A stretch of DNA of 64,000 nt, from contig OW203763.1 in NCBI GenBank assembly GCA_934045905.1, positions 40,640,724-40,704,723 on the forward strand, written 5' to 3'. A program made the translations under genes and the position numbers. The notes under the pieces were generated by a model that was not told the DNA's origin, ran no database searches, and was given only the letters and a program-made list of their open reading frames with translations. Shown here in pieces: positions 22,166 to 34,680 of the stretch; the stretch's first letter is position 1, and each line of letters begins with the position of its first letter. Origin of the DNA: Leuctra nigra (Eukaryota; Arthropoda; Insecta; Plecoptera; Leuctridae).

Positions 22166-24103
22166 GCACATTTACACGATTTTACTTGAATATCAGTGAT
22201 AAAAGTTAAATGGAATCTTAAGTTACAAATCAACTTTTATTGATTTCAACTTGCGGATAGCGTCGGCTGTTTTAGCAGGATTCACATTGACACAGAACTT
22301 GCAGACTCGAAAATATTTCCGAGTTGGGAACGAGGTCGTTTGGCCGTTTCTTGCCGAGGCAGAAGAATTATTAGCCGCGGAATGAGGATCATTTCCCGGA
22401 CATCGGTCGACATAGGCAAACGAACGAAACAGAATAAGGAAACAAGACCAATCGTGAGAGATTTAAGGTGAACGATCACCAATTAAGACCTCGGACATTT
22501 TTTGGTTTGTGGTCGTCGTTGAAGATAGATAATAAATGTTCCGGATATAATGTTTTAGAGAATGAATAGCTCTTTGACAGTTTTTTTTATAAGTTATCAT
22601 CCAAATATATGAACGGCTATATTTTGTATATAAGTAGCTGATTTGAAATTCAGATAATTTTGAAGTGTGAAAACAGTTCATAGCTTTTTTTTATATAAAG
22701 GTGTTCCATGCTTTTCAAATGTATTCGAAATAAGAGTCAACCTTCAACTAGGCCACATCCCAAGGATAGTTTAGAGGTGAAGTTTAATATGCAGCTGGCC
22801 AGACTGGATAATCTCGGATCTTCATCATCTTGGTGTACTTTATTGATAATATGCCATTCAATCCCCTACAAAAATTGAGTTAAAATCGGTTATCGCCTCA
22901 CGGTATATTATGCCAGCCATGTAAAATACTTTCGTAAGACTCTAAATTTAAATAATTTTTTTTGAAATGAGATTCTAATAGACGATTTTCTAGTATTAGA
23001 TGTTCAAGAACACAATTGAACACAATACCAGCGTGCTCTATTTTAATTATAAAGAAAAGACGACGTGATTTTCTGGTCAAAATTTTTGTTTCTAAATTCG
23101 GACATCGACCCAAAGTTAATTTTGAATTCCAACTGGATTGTAACTTCGGGAGGTACTTTTAATACTTACCAATTTTCTTGGAATACTATTGAGAATGCAA
23201 GCAAAATATGAATTAAATTTTGTCCAAGAAAATTGGAATTAAAACTATATTCCAAAGTAGCAATACAGTGGAATAAAAACTAGCCTTGGTGCGATGTCCG
23301 AATTTTGGGAAAATTTCATGCAGCGGGGGTTTCTAGGATTCTAATAATCTGAAGACATAAAATTGAAAACTCATTATAACCTCTCAGTAACCATTTACAA
23401 TTACATTATAAAATTATCACTTTTATTACTCGTATACGGACAAAGTAATAATTAAGATTCTTTTGTAACCAGCATTTCTATAGGCTTCTCTCTTAGACCA
23501 GAACTAACTTACAAAGTGACGTTCAAAATACAATGTGTCTCACAGTATGAAGAAGTATAAAAACTAACGATTTCTTGTATACGATTTCTTTTAACAAAGC
23601 GAACAAAAGCACGCGACAACTAAAAATATCTCCGCAGCATTTTAAACAATATTTTAAAGAGCCAGAGTTAATTACGTCCTAAAGCATGATTCAGACCGAA
23701 CAGCTGTACATAAATTTAAAAAAAATAATCGCCATTTAAAGCACTTCGAGAAAGTGTTAAAATCGCACGTGGTCAAAAAGCTCTTGTTGGCAAGCACGTC
23801 AACTCACCTAAAAAAAACTTTTCCTAGACTTGTAGCCGGATTGAATAGTGCGGGATCTACAAAAATACACCCGGCCGATGTATGCCACTCGCTAGAGAAG
23901 AAAAGAAACAACGCCCGGACCAACACATGCTATCGTAAACCCATCGGTTGCTCGATAACATTACTCGCAAAAGTGATGACTCGAGAAGTGCCCAGTTGCA
24001 GCATACACTTCCCAATGACCGCAACGGCAGACAAATGGGGCGCATAGTTACAAAGTTACTACTGTTCCCGGCAGCTCAATTGTGCATCTTGCATTTCGAG
24101 ATG
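22166..24103. other. Anonymous sequence with a GC-richer patch
   Basis: Short ORFs only. 22280-22480 and 23750-24050 are somewhat GC-richer and open in two frames on both strands, without recognisable domains. No splice-flanked exon is convincing and no transposon ends were recognised. Confidence 0.4.
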
Positions 24104-24105
24104 TA

Positions 24106-24304
24106 CACTTGGCCAAAGAGAAAACGGTATTCGAAAGAAAGTGAGAATAAATATTTGATGGCATCACCCGATGAAGTCTATACCTAACTCGTCATCTAAC
24201 TCTTGTATGTGATCAATTTCTTGATTATCAAGGATTGATTGTCAAGGAGCCTGACCAGCAGCCAATCCGTTTCGTTCAAATACCGTTTTCACTTCGGCCA
24301 AGTG
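24106..24304. mobile_element. TA-flanked MITE, second copy
   Basis: Ends CACTTGGCCAAAGAGAAAAC and CGTTTTCACTTCGGCCAAGTG are inverted repeats flanked by TA (24104-24105, 24305-24306). The interior carries TGATTATCAAGGATTGATTG, the reverse complement of the matching interior block in the 21.4-kb copy. Confidence 0.75.
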
Positions 24305-24489
24305 TATACATTGGTATACATTCTTTCACTTCTAGACAATTTAACAATCAATCCTTGTTATTATCAATGAATAAAGAGCTAACTACTGGCGTCCGATAAC
24401 GAGATAACATAATCTCCATCGGATAATGCCATCTAATCTACTTCAACAAATCCGTTTCATTCGAATACCGTTTTTAGTTTGCCTCAGTG
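24305..24489. mobile_element. TA-flanked MITE, third copy, adjoining the second
   Basis: Starts within 10 bp of the previous copy. Contains CAATCAATCCTTGTTATTAT and ends ATACCGTTTTTAGTTTGCCT then CAGTG before TA. The left TIR is decayed. Two copies side by side in opposite orientation suggest insertion into or next to a related element. Confidence 0.65.
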
Positions 24490-25899
24490 TACGTATACAT
24501 CTTATAAAGCAAGTTACAAAATCGCACTGCAGGACTATATAAGTATCTATAGTCCATTCCGGACGAAGATGCATACATCATTCTCCTCCACAATAGATCA
24601 GACCCGATTGTATCACCGACAAATACCTCAATTACAATGTTGACAAAAACCTCAAACGAGCGATGGGCAATAAATGGCATAGAATAAAAAGAAACGGAAC
24701 GACTTTACCTATAGTCTATATTATAGTGAGAGGAACAAGGTGTGTATCTGCGATGTGAACGGAGTATAGCGTTTCCCCTCCCCCCGGTCTCACTTCTTCC
24801 CAAACACCTGTACACAACGCTTCACCACCTTCTGCCACCAATGGAATATTAATATAGTTCTAAAACCAATGGAATATTAATATAGTTACATTTTTACTAT
24901 TGCTATTTATAGTTTCTATTTGAGTGGTGTTTAACGTCGCACCGGCTGCAACTAGGCCTCTAGCGACAGATTCATGGTTATTAGGGCTATAGGATGTTTA
25001 GGACATATCATTTAGTTTTTTGTTCAGACACGTCTAAAAATGATATATAAATATGTTTCATGTGTTCCTGATTTCAAAAATATGTGTAAAACAAACACAT
25101 ATAAAACAAAATTAGTTTTTTCTTGAATATTCCTCCACATTGTTGAATCAGTTTTTATTTTTAATGTAATATATTTATTCATGATATGATTTTGATTGAG
25201 TGTTTTACCGAAATTTGTACAATATACAAAAAAAATAAAGGTGATTGCATTGACTTCTACCCCATGCCGAGCTCTCTAGGACAACTTTGGGGTTTGATAA
25301 GAGCATTTAACCCCGCGAAACGCCAATGTTTTGAACGAGCGCGCAAACTTGGCAGATGTGCTTATTTTCATGAAAATGTGTGTCGATGAGGGCTTATGCT
25401 CTGTCGAAGTGCCATGAGCCAATGATTTATTTATTGTAAAATACAAATGTACGAAAACAGAAACGGTTGCTGAAACGTGCCGAAACGCTGCGAAAGATAA
25501 CGAAGAACGGTTTCTGCGAATTTGTTTCACGATATATCTTTTGACACAAAAGAGCAGTAAACCAATATTTACAGTCAATCGTGAAGATAATCTAATTTAC
25601 TACAACATGAAAAGCGCTCACAAATCTGCATCTGCAAAAAAAAATACAGACCAAGTATTTTAAAATGGCATTAAATTTAAACGTAACCTTTTTATCGTCG
25701 ACGTATAGATATTTTTTTTAGCAAGAAGTTAATTTACTTCCTAGGGGGAGGGCGGGCAAATCTTAAATCCGTCACTGCCTTCTTAAAATGCGTGACATAA
25801 TTCGAAAAAGTGCCAAGTGGTGAAAGTAGGAACGCGATCGGACGCGAATAGTCGGGGTCGGTTCGAATGGCGCACGGTGCAGGAATCAGGAATAATCGC
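24490..25899. other. Anonymous sequence with a short duplication
   Basis: A 23-bp direct repeat of the ACCAATGGAATATTAATATAG type at 24838-24893 is the only clear structure. At 25753-25778 the minus strand reads CAGTGACGGATTTAAG then GCCCGCCCTCCCCC, which looks like a hAT end, but no partner end was found. No gene is supported. Confidence 0.4.
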
Positions 25900-25928
25900 G
25901 GGGGGGGGGGGGGGGGGGGGGGGGGGGG
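25900..25928 (+). repeat. Poly(G) tract, 29 G
   Basis: Uninterrupted G run after AATAATCGC. Pro- or Gly-run ORFs crossing it are composition artefacts. Confidence 0.95.
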
Positions 25929-26071
25929 ATTAAAACCCACCGAGGCAATGTTGACGCTGCTCCGATGTGTTCACACTCTGAGATCCAACTCCTCAAGTTC
26001 ATGCACGGCGTTGCGAGTGTCAACATCATCGCAATATACATAGACACATCCAGTTCAGAGCGCAACCAGTA

Positions 26072-26382
26072 CTGTGTTGAATTCAGCCATTTCATCCCGG
26101 GCGGGGGTTACCCCCAGAAAGATTGACAGTGCAAAAGGTGTCAAAGTAGGGGAAAAGTAGGGTACCTATAAAAAAATATTTTGGGGAATATGAAAAGCCG
26201 TGAGCAATATGAGCTATAATTTGAGACATGAAAATTTCGTTGTAATTTAAAAAAGGCATTAACATGACTTATTTGTGAATTGAGAGAAGTAGAGAAGAAA
26301 CTATGTGTGGAAATATACCCCAGGAGGAGGGGGGGGGGGGGGGGGGCACTCGCCCCCTCAGGTATTCCTGGATTCAACACTG
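26072..26382. mobile_element. hAT-type MITE with internal poly(G)
   Basis: Ends CTGTGTTGAATTCAG and CTGGATTCAACACTG, with exact 8-bp target duplication AACCAGTA (26064-26071, 26383-26390). An 18-G run (26329-26346) lies close to the right end next to a CGCCCCC block. Most of its interior is homologous, inverted, to 46776-46935. Confidence 0.9.
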
Positions 26383-26390
26383 AACCAGTA

Positions 26391-27529
26391 TTTCGTATTA
26401 TCAGGCAATGTAGGCAATATTATAAGTTTGAACTGTGAATTTTGAATTTTGAAGGACTTTTAATATTTAGTTGACTACGGTATGACAAAGTGAACAAAGT
26501 GACAACGTTACCTTGTTTGGAATAAATCAAATTCAGCCAATATGATACTCGGCATTTGCGTTATTAGATGGTTATTAGGTGGATACGGAGCAAATTGAGA
26601 ATTAAAAAATGTTCGATCAGTTGATTCATCTTTGATTGGATGTTCACATGATCAGTCTGACTGTATTACAATATTTTTGCTCCATGCCTAGTCAGTTGTC
26701 AATAAAACCGCGCCAAAAAATGCTAATTCGATCGAGAAAAGAAAATCGACAATTTTCACAAATAATCAAGCAACGAAGCTGAAAAAAATGTACCAAGTAG
26801 GTAACAGCCCTAAGTTAGTCTTTTAACTTATCATAAAATTTCAACATTTCAGCTAAAACAGTGTCTGCAACAAGCAGCAGATTCTGTGAGGTCACACTCA
26901 CATCAGATCAAGCTGAAAATTTGCATAAAATGTGAAGACGCCTTTCCTGATTTACTCCATATCTTACGAAAATCATAAAAAAGTGCTATAAAATTCACAA
27001 ATGTGAGTTTCTTTCATTCCAAACTTGATATTACTTGAACATGAGTGTTAGAGGCGCCACTCGGAAGCAAGGTGTTACACGGTGTTCGTTGTCAATGGCG
27101 GCGCCACGCGCCATCGGTCTGAAGGCAAAAGCCGGAGCTATATTGTGCCGGTTAAAAATACGAAAATAAAATGGCAATTAAAATAGTATATAGGTATAGC
27201 GCGAACCTAACATGCGCGCTCGGTGGACGGGTCAAGGAGGCCGAAGTGTCGCCCAAATATTTAGAGGCCCAGCGTGCGGGGGGCGGGAGGGGGGGGGGGG
27301 CGATTAATTTACTCGTAAGCATATACTTTGCGTCGCGTCGTGCGTCCACGTCAATTACTTGCCTGCTGGGCTCATTACGATGCACGCGGTAACTTCATCT
27401 GACGCAATACCTATCTGGCTAAGTAAATATAAAAATAACTGTTGCAACATAATGCAGATCCAGAATTAATATTGCGAGTAGGGAGCAAGTTGGCTCTCAT
27501 GATACCTTCCGGACTGAGGAGTTTAAAGA
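26391..27529. other. Anonymous sequence with a G-rich patch
   Basis: AT-rich apart from 27040-27310, which includes GGCGGCGCCACGCGCC and a G-rich run at 27278-27300. ORFs on both strands over 27150-27390 arise from this composition. No transposon ends found. Confidence 0.45.
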
Positions 27530-28489
27530 AGGATAAGGCGGGGTAGAATAGGTTGCACGTCAAGAGGGTGGCATTGTGACAATGAAGAAGGATAGGCGGG
27601 TCGGAATAGGTTGCACGTCAAGAGGGTGGCATTGTGACAATGAAGAAGGGTAAGGCGGGTCGGAATAGGTTGCAAGTCAAGAGGGTGGCATTGTGGCAAT
27701 GAGAAAGGATAAGGCGGGGAAGAATAGGTTGCACGTCAAGAGGGTGGCATTGTGACAATGAAGAAGGATAAGGCTGGGTAGAATAGGTTGCACGTCAAGA
27801 GGGTGGCATTGTGACAATAAAGAAGGATAAGGCTGGGTAGAATAGGTTGCACGTCAAGAGGGTGGCATTGTGGCAATGAAGAAGGATAAGGCGGGGTAGA
27901 ATAGGTTGCACGTCAAGAGGGTGGCATTGTGGCAATGAAGAAGGATAAGGCGGGGAAGAATAGATTGCACGTCAAGAGGGTGGCATTGTGACAATGAAGA
28001 AGGATAAGGCGGGGTAGAAAAGGTTGCACGTCAAGAGGGTGGCATTGTGGCAATGAAGAAGGATAAGGCGGGGAAGAATAGGTTGCACGTCAAGAGGGTG
28101 GCATTGTGGCAATGAAGAAGGATAAGGCGGGGTAGAATAGGTTGCACGTCAAGAGGGTGGCATTGTGGCAATGAAGAAGGATAAGGCGGGGAAGAATAGA
28201 TTGCACGTCAAGAGGGTGGCATTGTGACAATGAAGAAGGATAAGGCGGGGTAGAAAAGGTTGCACGTCAAGAGGGTGGCATTGTGACAATGAAGAAGGAT
28301 AAGGCGGGGTAGAAAAGGTTGCACGTCAAGAGGGTGGCATTGTGACAATGAAGAAGGATAAGGCGGGGAAGAATAGATTGCACGTCAAGAGGGTGGCATT
28401 GTGACAATAAAGAAGGATAAGGCGGGGTAGAAAAGGTTGCACGTCAAGAGGGTGGCATTGTGACAATGAAGAAGGATAAGGCGGGGTAG

Positions 28490-28975
28490 AAAAGGTTGCA
28501 CGTCAAGAGGGTGGCATTGTGACAATGAAGAAGGATAAGGCGGGGTAGAAAAGGTTGCACGTCAAGAGGGTGGCATTGTGACAATGAAGAAGGATAAGGC
28601 GGGGTAGAATAGGTTGCACGTCAAGAGGGTGGCATTGTGACAATGAAGAAGGATAAGGCGGGGTAGAAAAGGTTGCACGTCAAGAGGGTGGCATTGTGAC
28701 AATGAAGAAGGATAAGGCGGGGTAGAAAAGGTTGCACGTCAAGAGGGTGGCATTGTGACAATGAAGAAGGATAAGGCGGGGTAGAATAGGTTGCACGTCA
28801 AGAGGGTGGCATTGTGACAATGAAGAAGGATAAGGCGGGGTAGAAAAGGTTGCACGTCAAGAGGGTGGCATTGTGACAATGAAGAAGGATAAGGCGGGGT
28901 AGAAAAGGTTGCACGTCAAGAGGGTGGCATTGTGACAATGAAGAAGGATAAGGCGGGGTAGAATAGGTTGCACGT
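28490..28975 (+). repeat. 3-unit (177-bp) higher-order repeat in the satellite
   Basis: The series GTAGAAAAGG, GTAGAAAAGG, GTAGAATAGG recurs three times at 59-bp steps, indicating local amplification of a trimer. Confidence 0.75.
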
Positions 28976-29570
28976 CAAGAGGGTGGCATTGTGGCAATGA
29001 AGAAGGATAAGGCGGGGTAGAATAGGTTGCACGTCAAGAGGGTGGCATTGTGACAATAAAGAAGGATAAGGCTGGGTAGAATAGGTTGCACGTCAAGAGG
29101 GTGGCATTGTGACAATGAAGAAGGATAAGGCGGGGTAGAATAGGTTGCACGTCAAGAGGGTGGCATTGTGGCAATGAAGAAGGATAAGGCGGGGTAGAAT
29201 AGGTTGCACGTCAAGAGGGTGGCATTGTGACAATGAAGAAGGATAAGGCGGGGAAGAATAGATTGCACGTCAAGAGGGTGGCATTGTGACAATGAAGAAG
29301 GATAAGGCGGGGTAGAATAGGTTGCACGTCAAGAGGGTGGCATTGTGACAATGAAGAAGGATAAGGCTGGGTAGAATAGGTTGCACGTCAAGAGGGTGGC
29401 ATTGTGACAATGAAGAAGGATAAGGCGGGGTAGAATAGGTTGCACGTCAAGAGGGTGGCATTGTGACAATGAAGAAGGATAAGGCGGGGTAGAATAGGTT
29501 GCACGTCAAGAGGGTGGCATTGTGACAATGAAGAAGGATAAGGCGGGGTAGAATAGGTTGCACGTCAAGA

Positions 29571-30900
29571 GGGTAGCATTGTGACAATGAAGAAGGATAA
29601 GGCGGGTAAGAATAGGTTGCACGTCAAGAGGGTGGCATTGTGACAATGAAGAAGGATAAGGCGGGGTGGAATAGGTTGCACGTCAAGAGGGTGGCATTGT
29701 GACAATGAAGAAGGATAAGGCGGGTCGGAATAGGTTGCACGTCAAGAGGGTGGCATTGTGACAATGAAGAAGGATAAGGCGGGGTAGAATAGGTTGCACG
29801 TCAAGAGGTTGGCATTGTGGCAATGAAGAAGGATAAGGCGGGGTAGAATAGGTTGCACGTCAAGAGGGTGGCATTGTGACAATGAAGAAGGATAAGGCGG
29901 GGTAGAAAAGGTTGCACGTCAAGAGGGTGGCATTGTGACAATGAAGAAGGATAAGGCGGGGTAGAATAGATTGCACGTCAAGAGGGTGGCATTGTGACAA
30001 TGAAGAAGGATAAGGCGGGGAAGAATAGATTGCACGTCAAGAGGTTGGCATTGTGGCAATGAAGAAGGCTAGGCGGGGTAGAATAGGTTGCACGTCAAGA
30101 GGGTGGCATTGTGACAATGAAGAAGGATAAGGCGGGGTAGAATAGGTTGCACGTCAAGAGGGTGGCATTGTGACAATGAAGAAGGATAAGGCGGGGTAGA
30201 ATAGGTTGCACGTCAAGAGGGTAGCATTGTGACAATGAAGAAGGATAAGGCGGGTCGGAATAGGTTGCACGTCAAGAGGGTGGCATTGTGACAATGAAGA
30301 AGGATAAGGCGGGGTAGAATAGGTTGCACGTCAAGAGGGTGGCATTGTGACAATGAAGAAGGATAAGGCGGGGTAGAATAGGTTGCACGTCAAGAGGGTA
30401 GCATTGTGACAATGAAGAAGGATAAGGCGGGTAAGAATAGGTTGCACGTCAAGAGGGTGGCATTGTGACAATGAAGAAGGATAAGGCGGGGTGGAATAGG
30501 TTGCACGTCAAGAGGGTGGCATTGTGACAATGAAGAAGGAAAAGGCGGGTCGGAATAGGTTGCACGTCAAGAGGGTGGCATTGTGACAATGAAGAAGGAT
30601 AAGGCGGGGTAGAATAGGTTGCACGTCAAGAGGTTGGCATTGTGGCAATGAAGAAGGATAAGGCGGGGTAGAATAGGTTGCACGTCAAGAGGGTGGCATT
30701 GTGACAATGAAGAAGGATAAGGCGGGGTAGAAAAGGTTGCACGTCAAGAGGGTGGCATTGTGACAATGAAGAAGGATAAGGCGGGGTAGAATAGATTGCA
30801 CGTCAAGAGGGTGGCATTGTGACAATGAAGAAGGATAAGGCGGGGAAGAATAGATTGCACGTCAAGAGGTTGGCATTGTGGCAATGAAGAAGGCTAGGCG
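29571..30900 (+). repeat. 14-unit (825-bp) higher-order repeat in the satellite
   Basis: The ordered variant series GGGTAGCATT, GGGTAAGAATAGG, GGGGTGGAATAGG, GGGTCGGAATAGG, GAGGTTGGC, GTAGAAAAGG, GTAGAATAGATTG, GGAAGAATAGATTG, GGCTAGGCGG occurs from 29571 and again from 30396, displaced by exactly 825 bp (14 units minus one base). Confidence 0.85.
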
Positions 30901-31599
30901 GGGTAGAATAGGTTGCACGTCAAGAGGGTGGCATTGTGACAATGAAGAAGGATAAGGCGGGGTAGAATAGGTTGCACGTCAAGAGGGTGGCATTGTGACA
31001 ATGAAGAAGGATAAGGCGGGGTAGAATAGGTTGCACGTCAAGAGGGTGGCATTGTGGCAATGAAGAAGGATAAGGCGGGGAAGAATAGGTTGCACGTCAA
31101 GAGGGTGGCATTGTGACAATGAAGAAGGATAAGGCGGGGTAGAATAGGTTGCACGTCAAGAGGGTGGCATTGTGACAATGAAGAAGGATAAGGCGGGGTA
31201 GAATAGGTTGCACGTCAAGAGGGTGGCATTGTGGCAATGAAGAAGGATAAGGCGGGGTAGAATAGGTTGCACGTCAAGAGGGTGGCATTGTGACAATGAA
31301 GAAGGATAAGGCGGGGTAGAATAGGTTGCACGTCAAGAGGGTGGCATTTTGGCAATGAAGAAGGATAAGGCGGGGTAGAATAGGTTGCACGTCAAGAGGG
31401 TGGCATTGTGACAATGAAGGATAAGGTAGTTGTTGGGATTGATCTGGGTTCCCGTCAAGAGGGTGGCATTGTGACAATTACGGATAAGATAGGGGTTGGG
31501 GGTAGAACTGGGTCCCCGTCAAGAGGGTAGTATTGTGGCAATGAAGAAGGATAAGGCGGGGTAGAATAGGTTGCACGTCAAGAGGGTGGCATTGTGGCA

Positions 31600-31799
31600 N
31601 NNNNNNNNNNNNNNNNNNNNNNNNNNNNNNNNNNNNNNNNNNNNNNNNNNNNNNNNNNNNNNNNNNNNNNNNNNNNNNNNNNNNNNNNNNNNNNNNNNNN
31701 NNNNNNNNNNNNNNNNNNNNNNNNNNNNNNNNNNNNNNNNNNNNNNNNNNNNNNNNNNNNNNNNNNNNNNNNNNNNNNNNNNNNNNNNNNNNNNNNNNN
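31600..31799. other. Assembly gap (200 N)
   Basis: Exactly 200 N directly after a satellite unit. Unique AT-rich sequence follows at 31800. The true length of the array is therefore unknown. ORFs with X runs here are artefacts. Confidence 0.99.
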
Positions 31800-33504
31800 T
31801 TGATTATTTAAATTAAGAGTGTGATTTTGAGATAAATATCACATCATTTTATCTTTGCATGGGTCCCATCTCAATAGTTTAAAAAAAGTGAGTTGAGGTG
31901 ACTTTTAGAAAGAAAATAAGTACAATATAATGTTCTAATTAATCGATGTTTAGGAATAAAATACTATAAATATTTAAAAGGAATATTATACTAGTCAATT
32001 GTAATATTTATATTTGAGTCAGTAATTCTACGTCAAACGTCTCGAAAACAATTTCCACCTCGTTCTACGTGACGATGAAAAGCAAATCTTCAGAAAAACC
32101 GCACGAAATGACACCAGTAAAACTCAAAATTGTCCATGAAATGTAGGTATGGTCAGCTGGTATGGTATAATGTATACTTTCTACATAGTCATTAAACACT
32201 AATAAAAACACTAATAAAAATACTAAATATTGCATTCCCATTTCAAAAAAGTGGAAATAATTAACAAATGGTTATATAAGTATAGAGAAATTAGCTTTTA
32301 ATTACAAATCTGAAAAATGATTATTTTAGTGAATACATGACCTATTGCGAGCGTCTGCGAATATTTTTCTTGCTAAACTTTGTAATGGGAGAAAAAACTA
32401 ATTGTTTAAACTGTGTTCTAGTGAAATATATGATTGATAGAACTGATTCTGTTTTCTATTGTCTTTCACGACAGCCCGGCGATGGAATTGGAGTCAGGAA
32501 TCCATTTAAAGTCAAAATTGTTCGATTATTTCATTCGAAATGGAGCTCTATTCCTCGTTTTACAGTTGTAATAGCTGTACAAACCCAACATGAATCCTAC
32601 ATTTCTATATTGAAATAAGTAAGTTTAAAGAGCTTTTGATATCCTTGATTTCTCCAATTTAAAATCTTTGCCAGAAAAAAATCTCGCGCCCTTTCTTTAT
32701 CTTGAGAATGTTGATAGTCTGGCTGGCAAACGAAGTAAGCAAGCTGCCGACCAGTGTTGCCAACTTGTATTTTTTTGTATTTGTAATATATCCTGCAAAT
32801 GTGCTCTATGTTCTTTACTGGACTCTATTTCATCCCCCCCCCCCCCTCTCTAGGTGAAAAGCCAAATGCAGAGATAGTTCCCATGTAAGAGGCACCAATG
32901 TCACATTGGCGACCCTCAATCGTCGCTTATCAATCCCCCCCCCCCACCCCCCCATTAGCAATTAGCACAGTTGCAAAACAACACGACAGAACATTGCCGC
33001 CAACTGCACCCAGAGGTCGGTGTTTATGTTTCAGAAAACCATCCTAGCATTTAATCCATTCATGATTAAAAATTTGAAGAAAAAAAATCCATTCATGATT
33101 AAAAATTTAAAAATGATTCGACCTCGAATCAAACGTGAAGAAATGTAGATATTTTATATTTCGGTCGAGTTTGGACACAAAAATTGTGTTGTTGAAATCT
33201 TTTAGGTCGTCTCAAGAAATAGTTACGCAAACCATTTTTCAAATTTTAAATATGTTGGAGTGGTCAAAAGTGATTCGGTATCTTCCCAACAGTTCACAAG
33301 TACTAGCCCCGAGTGCAGCTAACATTCGCTCTACAAATGCCCAAATGACGTAAACACTAGATGTTTTATGACCATTTCCTTATCGAAGAATATTTTTCAA
33401 TATTAATGGGAGATGGATATGTAATCACTAATCAGTTTTATGTTACATCACAATCTCCCCAATCAATCAATCAATCAATCGAAAAAATTGAATTTTGCTG
33501 ACTC
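31800..33504. other. Anonymous AT-rich sequence with poly(C) runs
   Basis: C runs lie at 32835-32847 and 32935-32953 (with one A). CAGTGTTGCCAACTTG at 32752 resembles a hAT end but has no partner. A 32-bp direct repeat ATCCATTCATGATTAAAAAT occurs at 33054 and 33088. (CAAT)n lies at 33461-33480. No gene supported. Confidence 0.45.
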
Positions 33505-33637
33505 GACTCGTGGAATGAGATTGTACTCGTCCTGCCATCTAGCGGACGATCTGTCAACTAGCGCGCCAGTGGACTCGTGGCGTGAGATTGTACTCGTCCT
33601 GCCATCTATCGGACGACCTCTCAACTAGCGCGCTTGA
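33505..33637 (+). repeat. 67-bp tandem duplication
   Basis: GACTCGTGG...GAGATTGTACTCGTCCTGCC, ATCT...CGGACGA, CTCAACTAGCGCGC occurs at 33505 and 33572 with about five differences. Confidence 0.9.
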
Positions 33638-33865
33638 GCAATGACGTCATACAAGTATTCCACACACGAATCGACAACAACACACAAGGTTATTGCCTTT
33701 ACGACTGGCAGCCTAGGTATGCACTCGGTTTAAAATTTGCATTGAGTTTTGTATGGTGACGTCATTTCAGTGCAACCCTAGTGCAGCACCAGTGCGGCCA
33801 GTCAAAAAGGCCATTTCTTTACTGCCCAATTGACAAAATGAAAGATTTTTTTTTAAATTTCGTAA

Positions 33866-33892
33866 CCCCCCCCCCCCCCCCCCCCCCCCCCC
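33866..33892 (+). repeat. Poly(C) tract, 27 C
   Basis: Uninterrupted C run after TTTCGTAA. Followed at 33940-33995 by TATACTGTATATAC-type imperfect repeats. Confidence 0.95.
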
Positions 33893-33996
33893 AGCTATTA
33901 TTAGGAAGTACTATTTTATTTTCCTTCAAGTCTTTTGTGGATAATTGTATATACTGTATATACTTCTGTATACACTGTATACTGTATATACTTCCT

Positions 33997-34672
33997 TTTA
34001 ATGATTGATCCAACGATAAATTTGTAATTATTAATTCATATCAAATTAATGACCATGAAAAAGTGGAAAATTAATAAGGTGTTTTATTACCAGATAATTT
34101 AAATCAATCTCTAAACTCATAATAAATTCCCCTTTTCGGTTCCTTGGACAAAATTCTAAAGCCCGTAGCTTTGAACAGCTTAATATTAAATTAATTATTA
34201 TACACAATGCAATTGCCTGAAATTTAAAAATTATTTAAAATGGTGCCTAACAACTTTTAAAAGTTTTTTTGATCTCTAATAACCCAATAAAAATGTATTG
34301 TAACTAAGCGTGGAAGAGATGGACAAAAATTGCAATATTTAAACCGAGTTCAAAAGAAGAAACTTATATATACATGCTACCTACGTGGGAATACACTTGG
34401 GAAACCTGCAAAAATGTTACATGTCTTCTGGGAAAAAGATTTAAAAAAGAGAAAACGTTTACAGTAAATCAGAGACAAGTGAAATAAGTATTAACAAAAC
34501 TTATTTATTTATAATTTACCTACTAAAAAAACTCGATAAAGAATCTCCAAGCAGCAGCATGCATTGGTGGATTGCCAAGAACATAGCCCTGGTGGGTGGT
34601 GGCCTACGAAAGCAGAGATTGTCACTAAAGGAAGTAGGGAGTCACTAACACACACCAACAACCCATCAAGTC
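33997..34672. other. Anonymous AT-rich sequence
   Basis: No ORF, repeat or exon signal stands out. Confidence 0.5.
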
Positions 34673-34680
34673 CTTGACTG

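Larger units (their letters stand above)
27530..31599 (+). repeat. 59-bp satellite array, about 69 units, cut by a gap
   Basis: Unit reads GGTTGCACGTCAAGAGGGTG, GCATTGTGACAATGAAGAAG, GATAAGGCGGGGTAGAATA. Units are typically over 95% alike. Variants (GTAGAAAAGG, GGAAGAATAGATTG, GTGGCAATG, GGTCGGAATAGG, GAGGTTGGC) mark higher-order structure. A few units are 58 bp (27551-27608 and the GGCTAGGCGG units). The last copies before the gap (31407-31545) are strongly diverged, so this may be near an original array edge followed by another block. No promoter or ORF is supported. It is not a CRISPR array. Confidence 0.97.

Noticed and set aside
25753..25778. Minus-strand hAT end CAGTGACGGATTTAAG
   Set aside because: Partner end missing, so no element could be bounded.
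25734..26095. Proline-run ORFs
   Set aside because: They come from poly(G) read on the other strand.
27530..31599. CRISPR-like array of regular repeats
   Set aside because: The whole 59-bp unit is conserved, so there are no unique spacers. No cas-like genes, and the genome is eukaryotic. It is a satellite.
31571..31816. ORFs across the N run
   Set aside because: Unknown bases, not sequence.
32752..32767. hAT element starting CAGTGTTGCCAACTTG
   Set aside because: No matching right end or 8-bp duplication was found.
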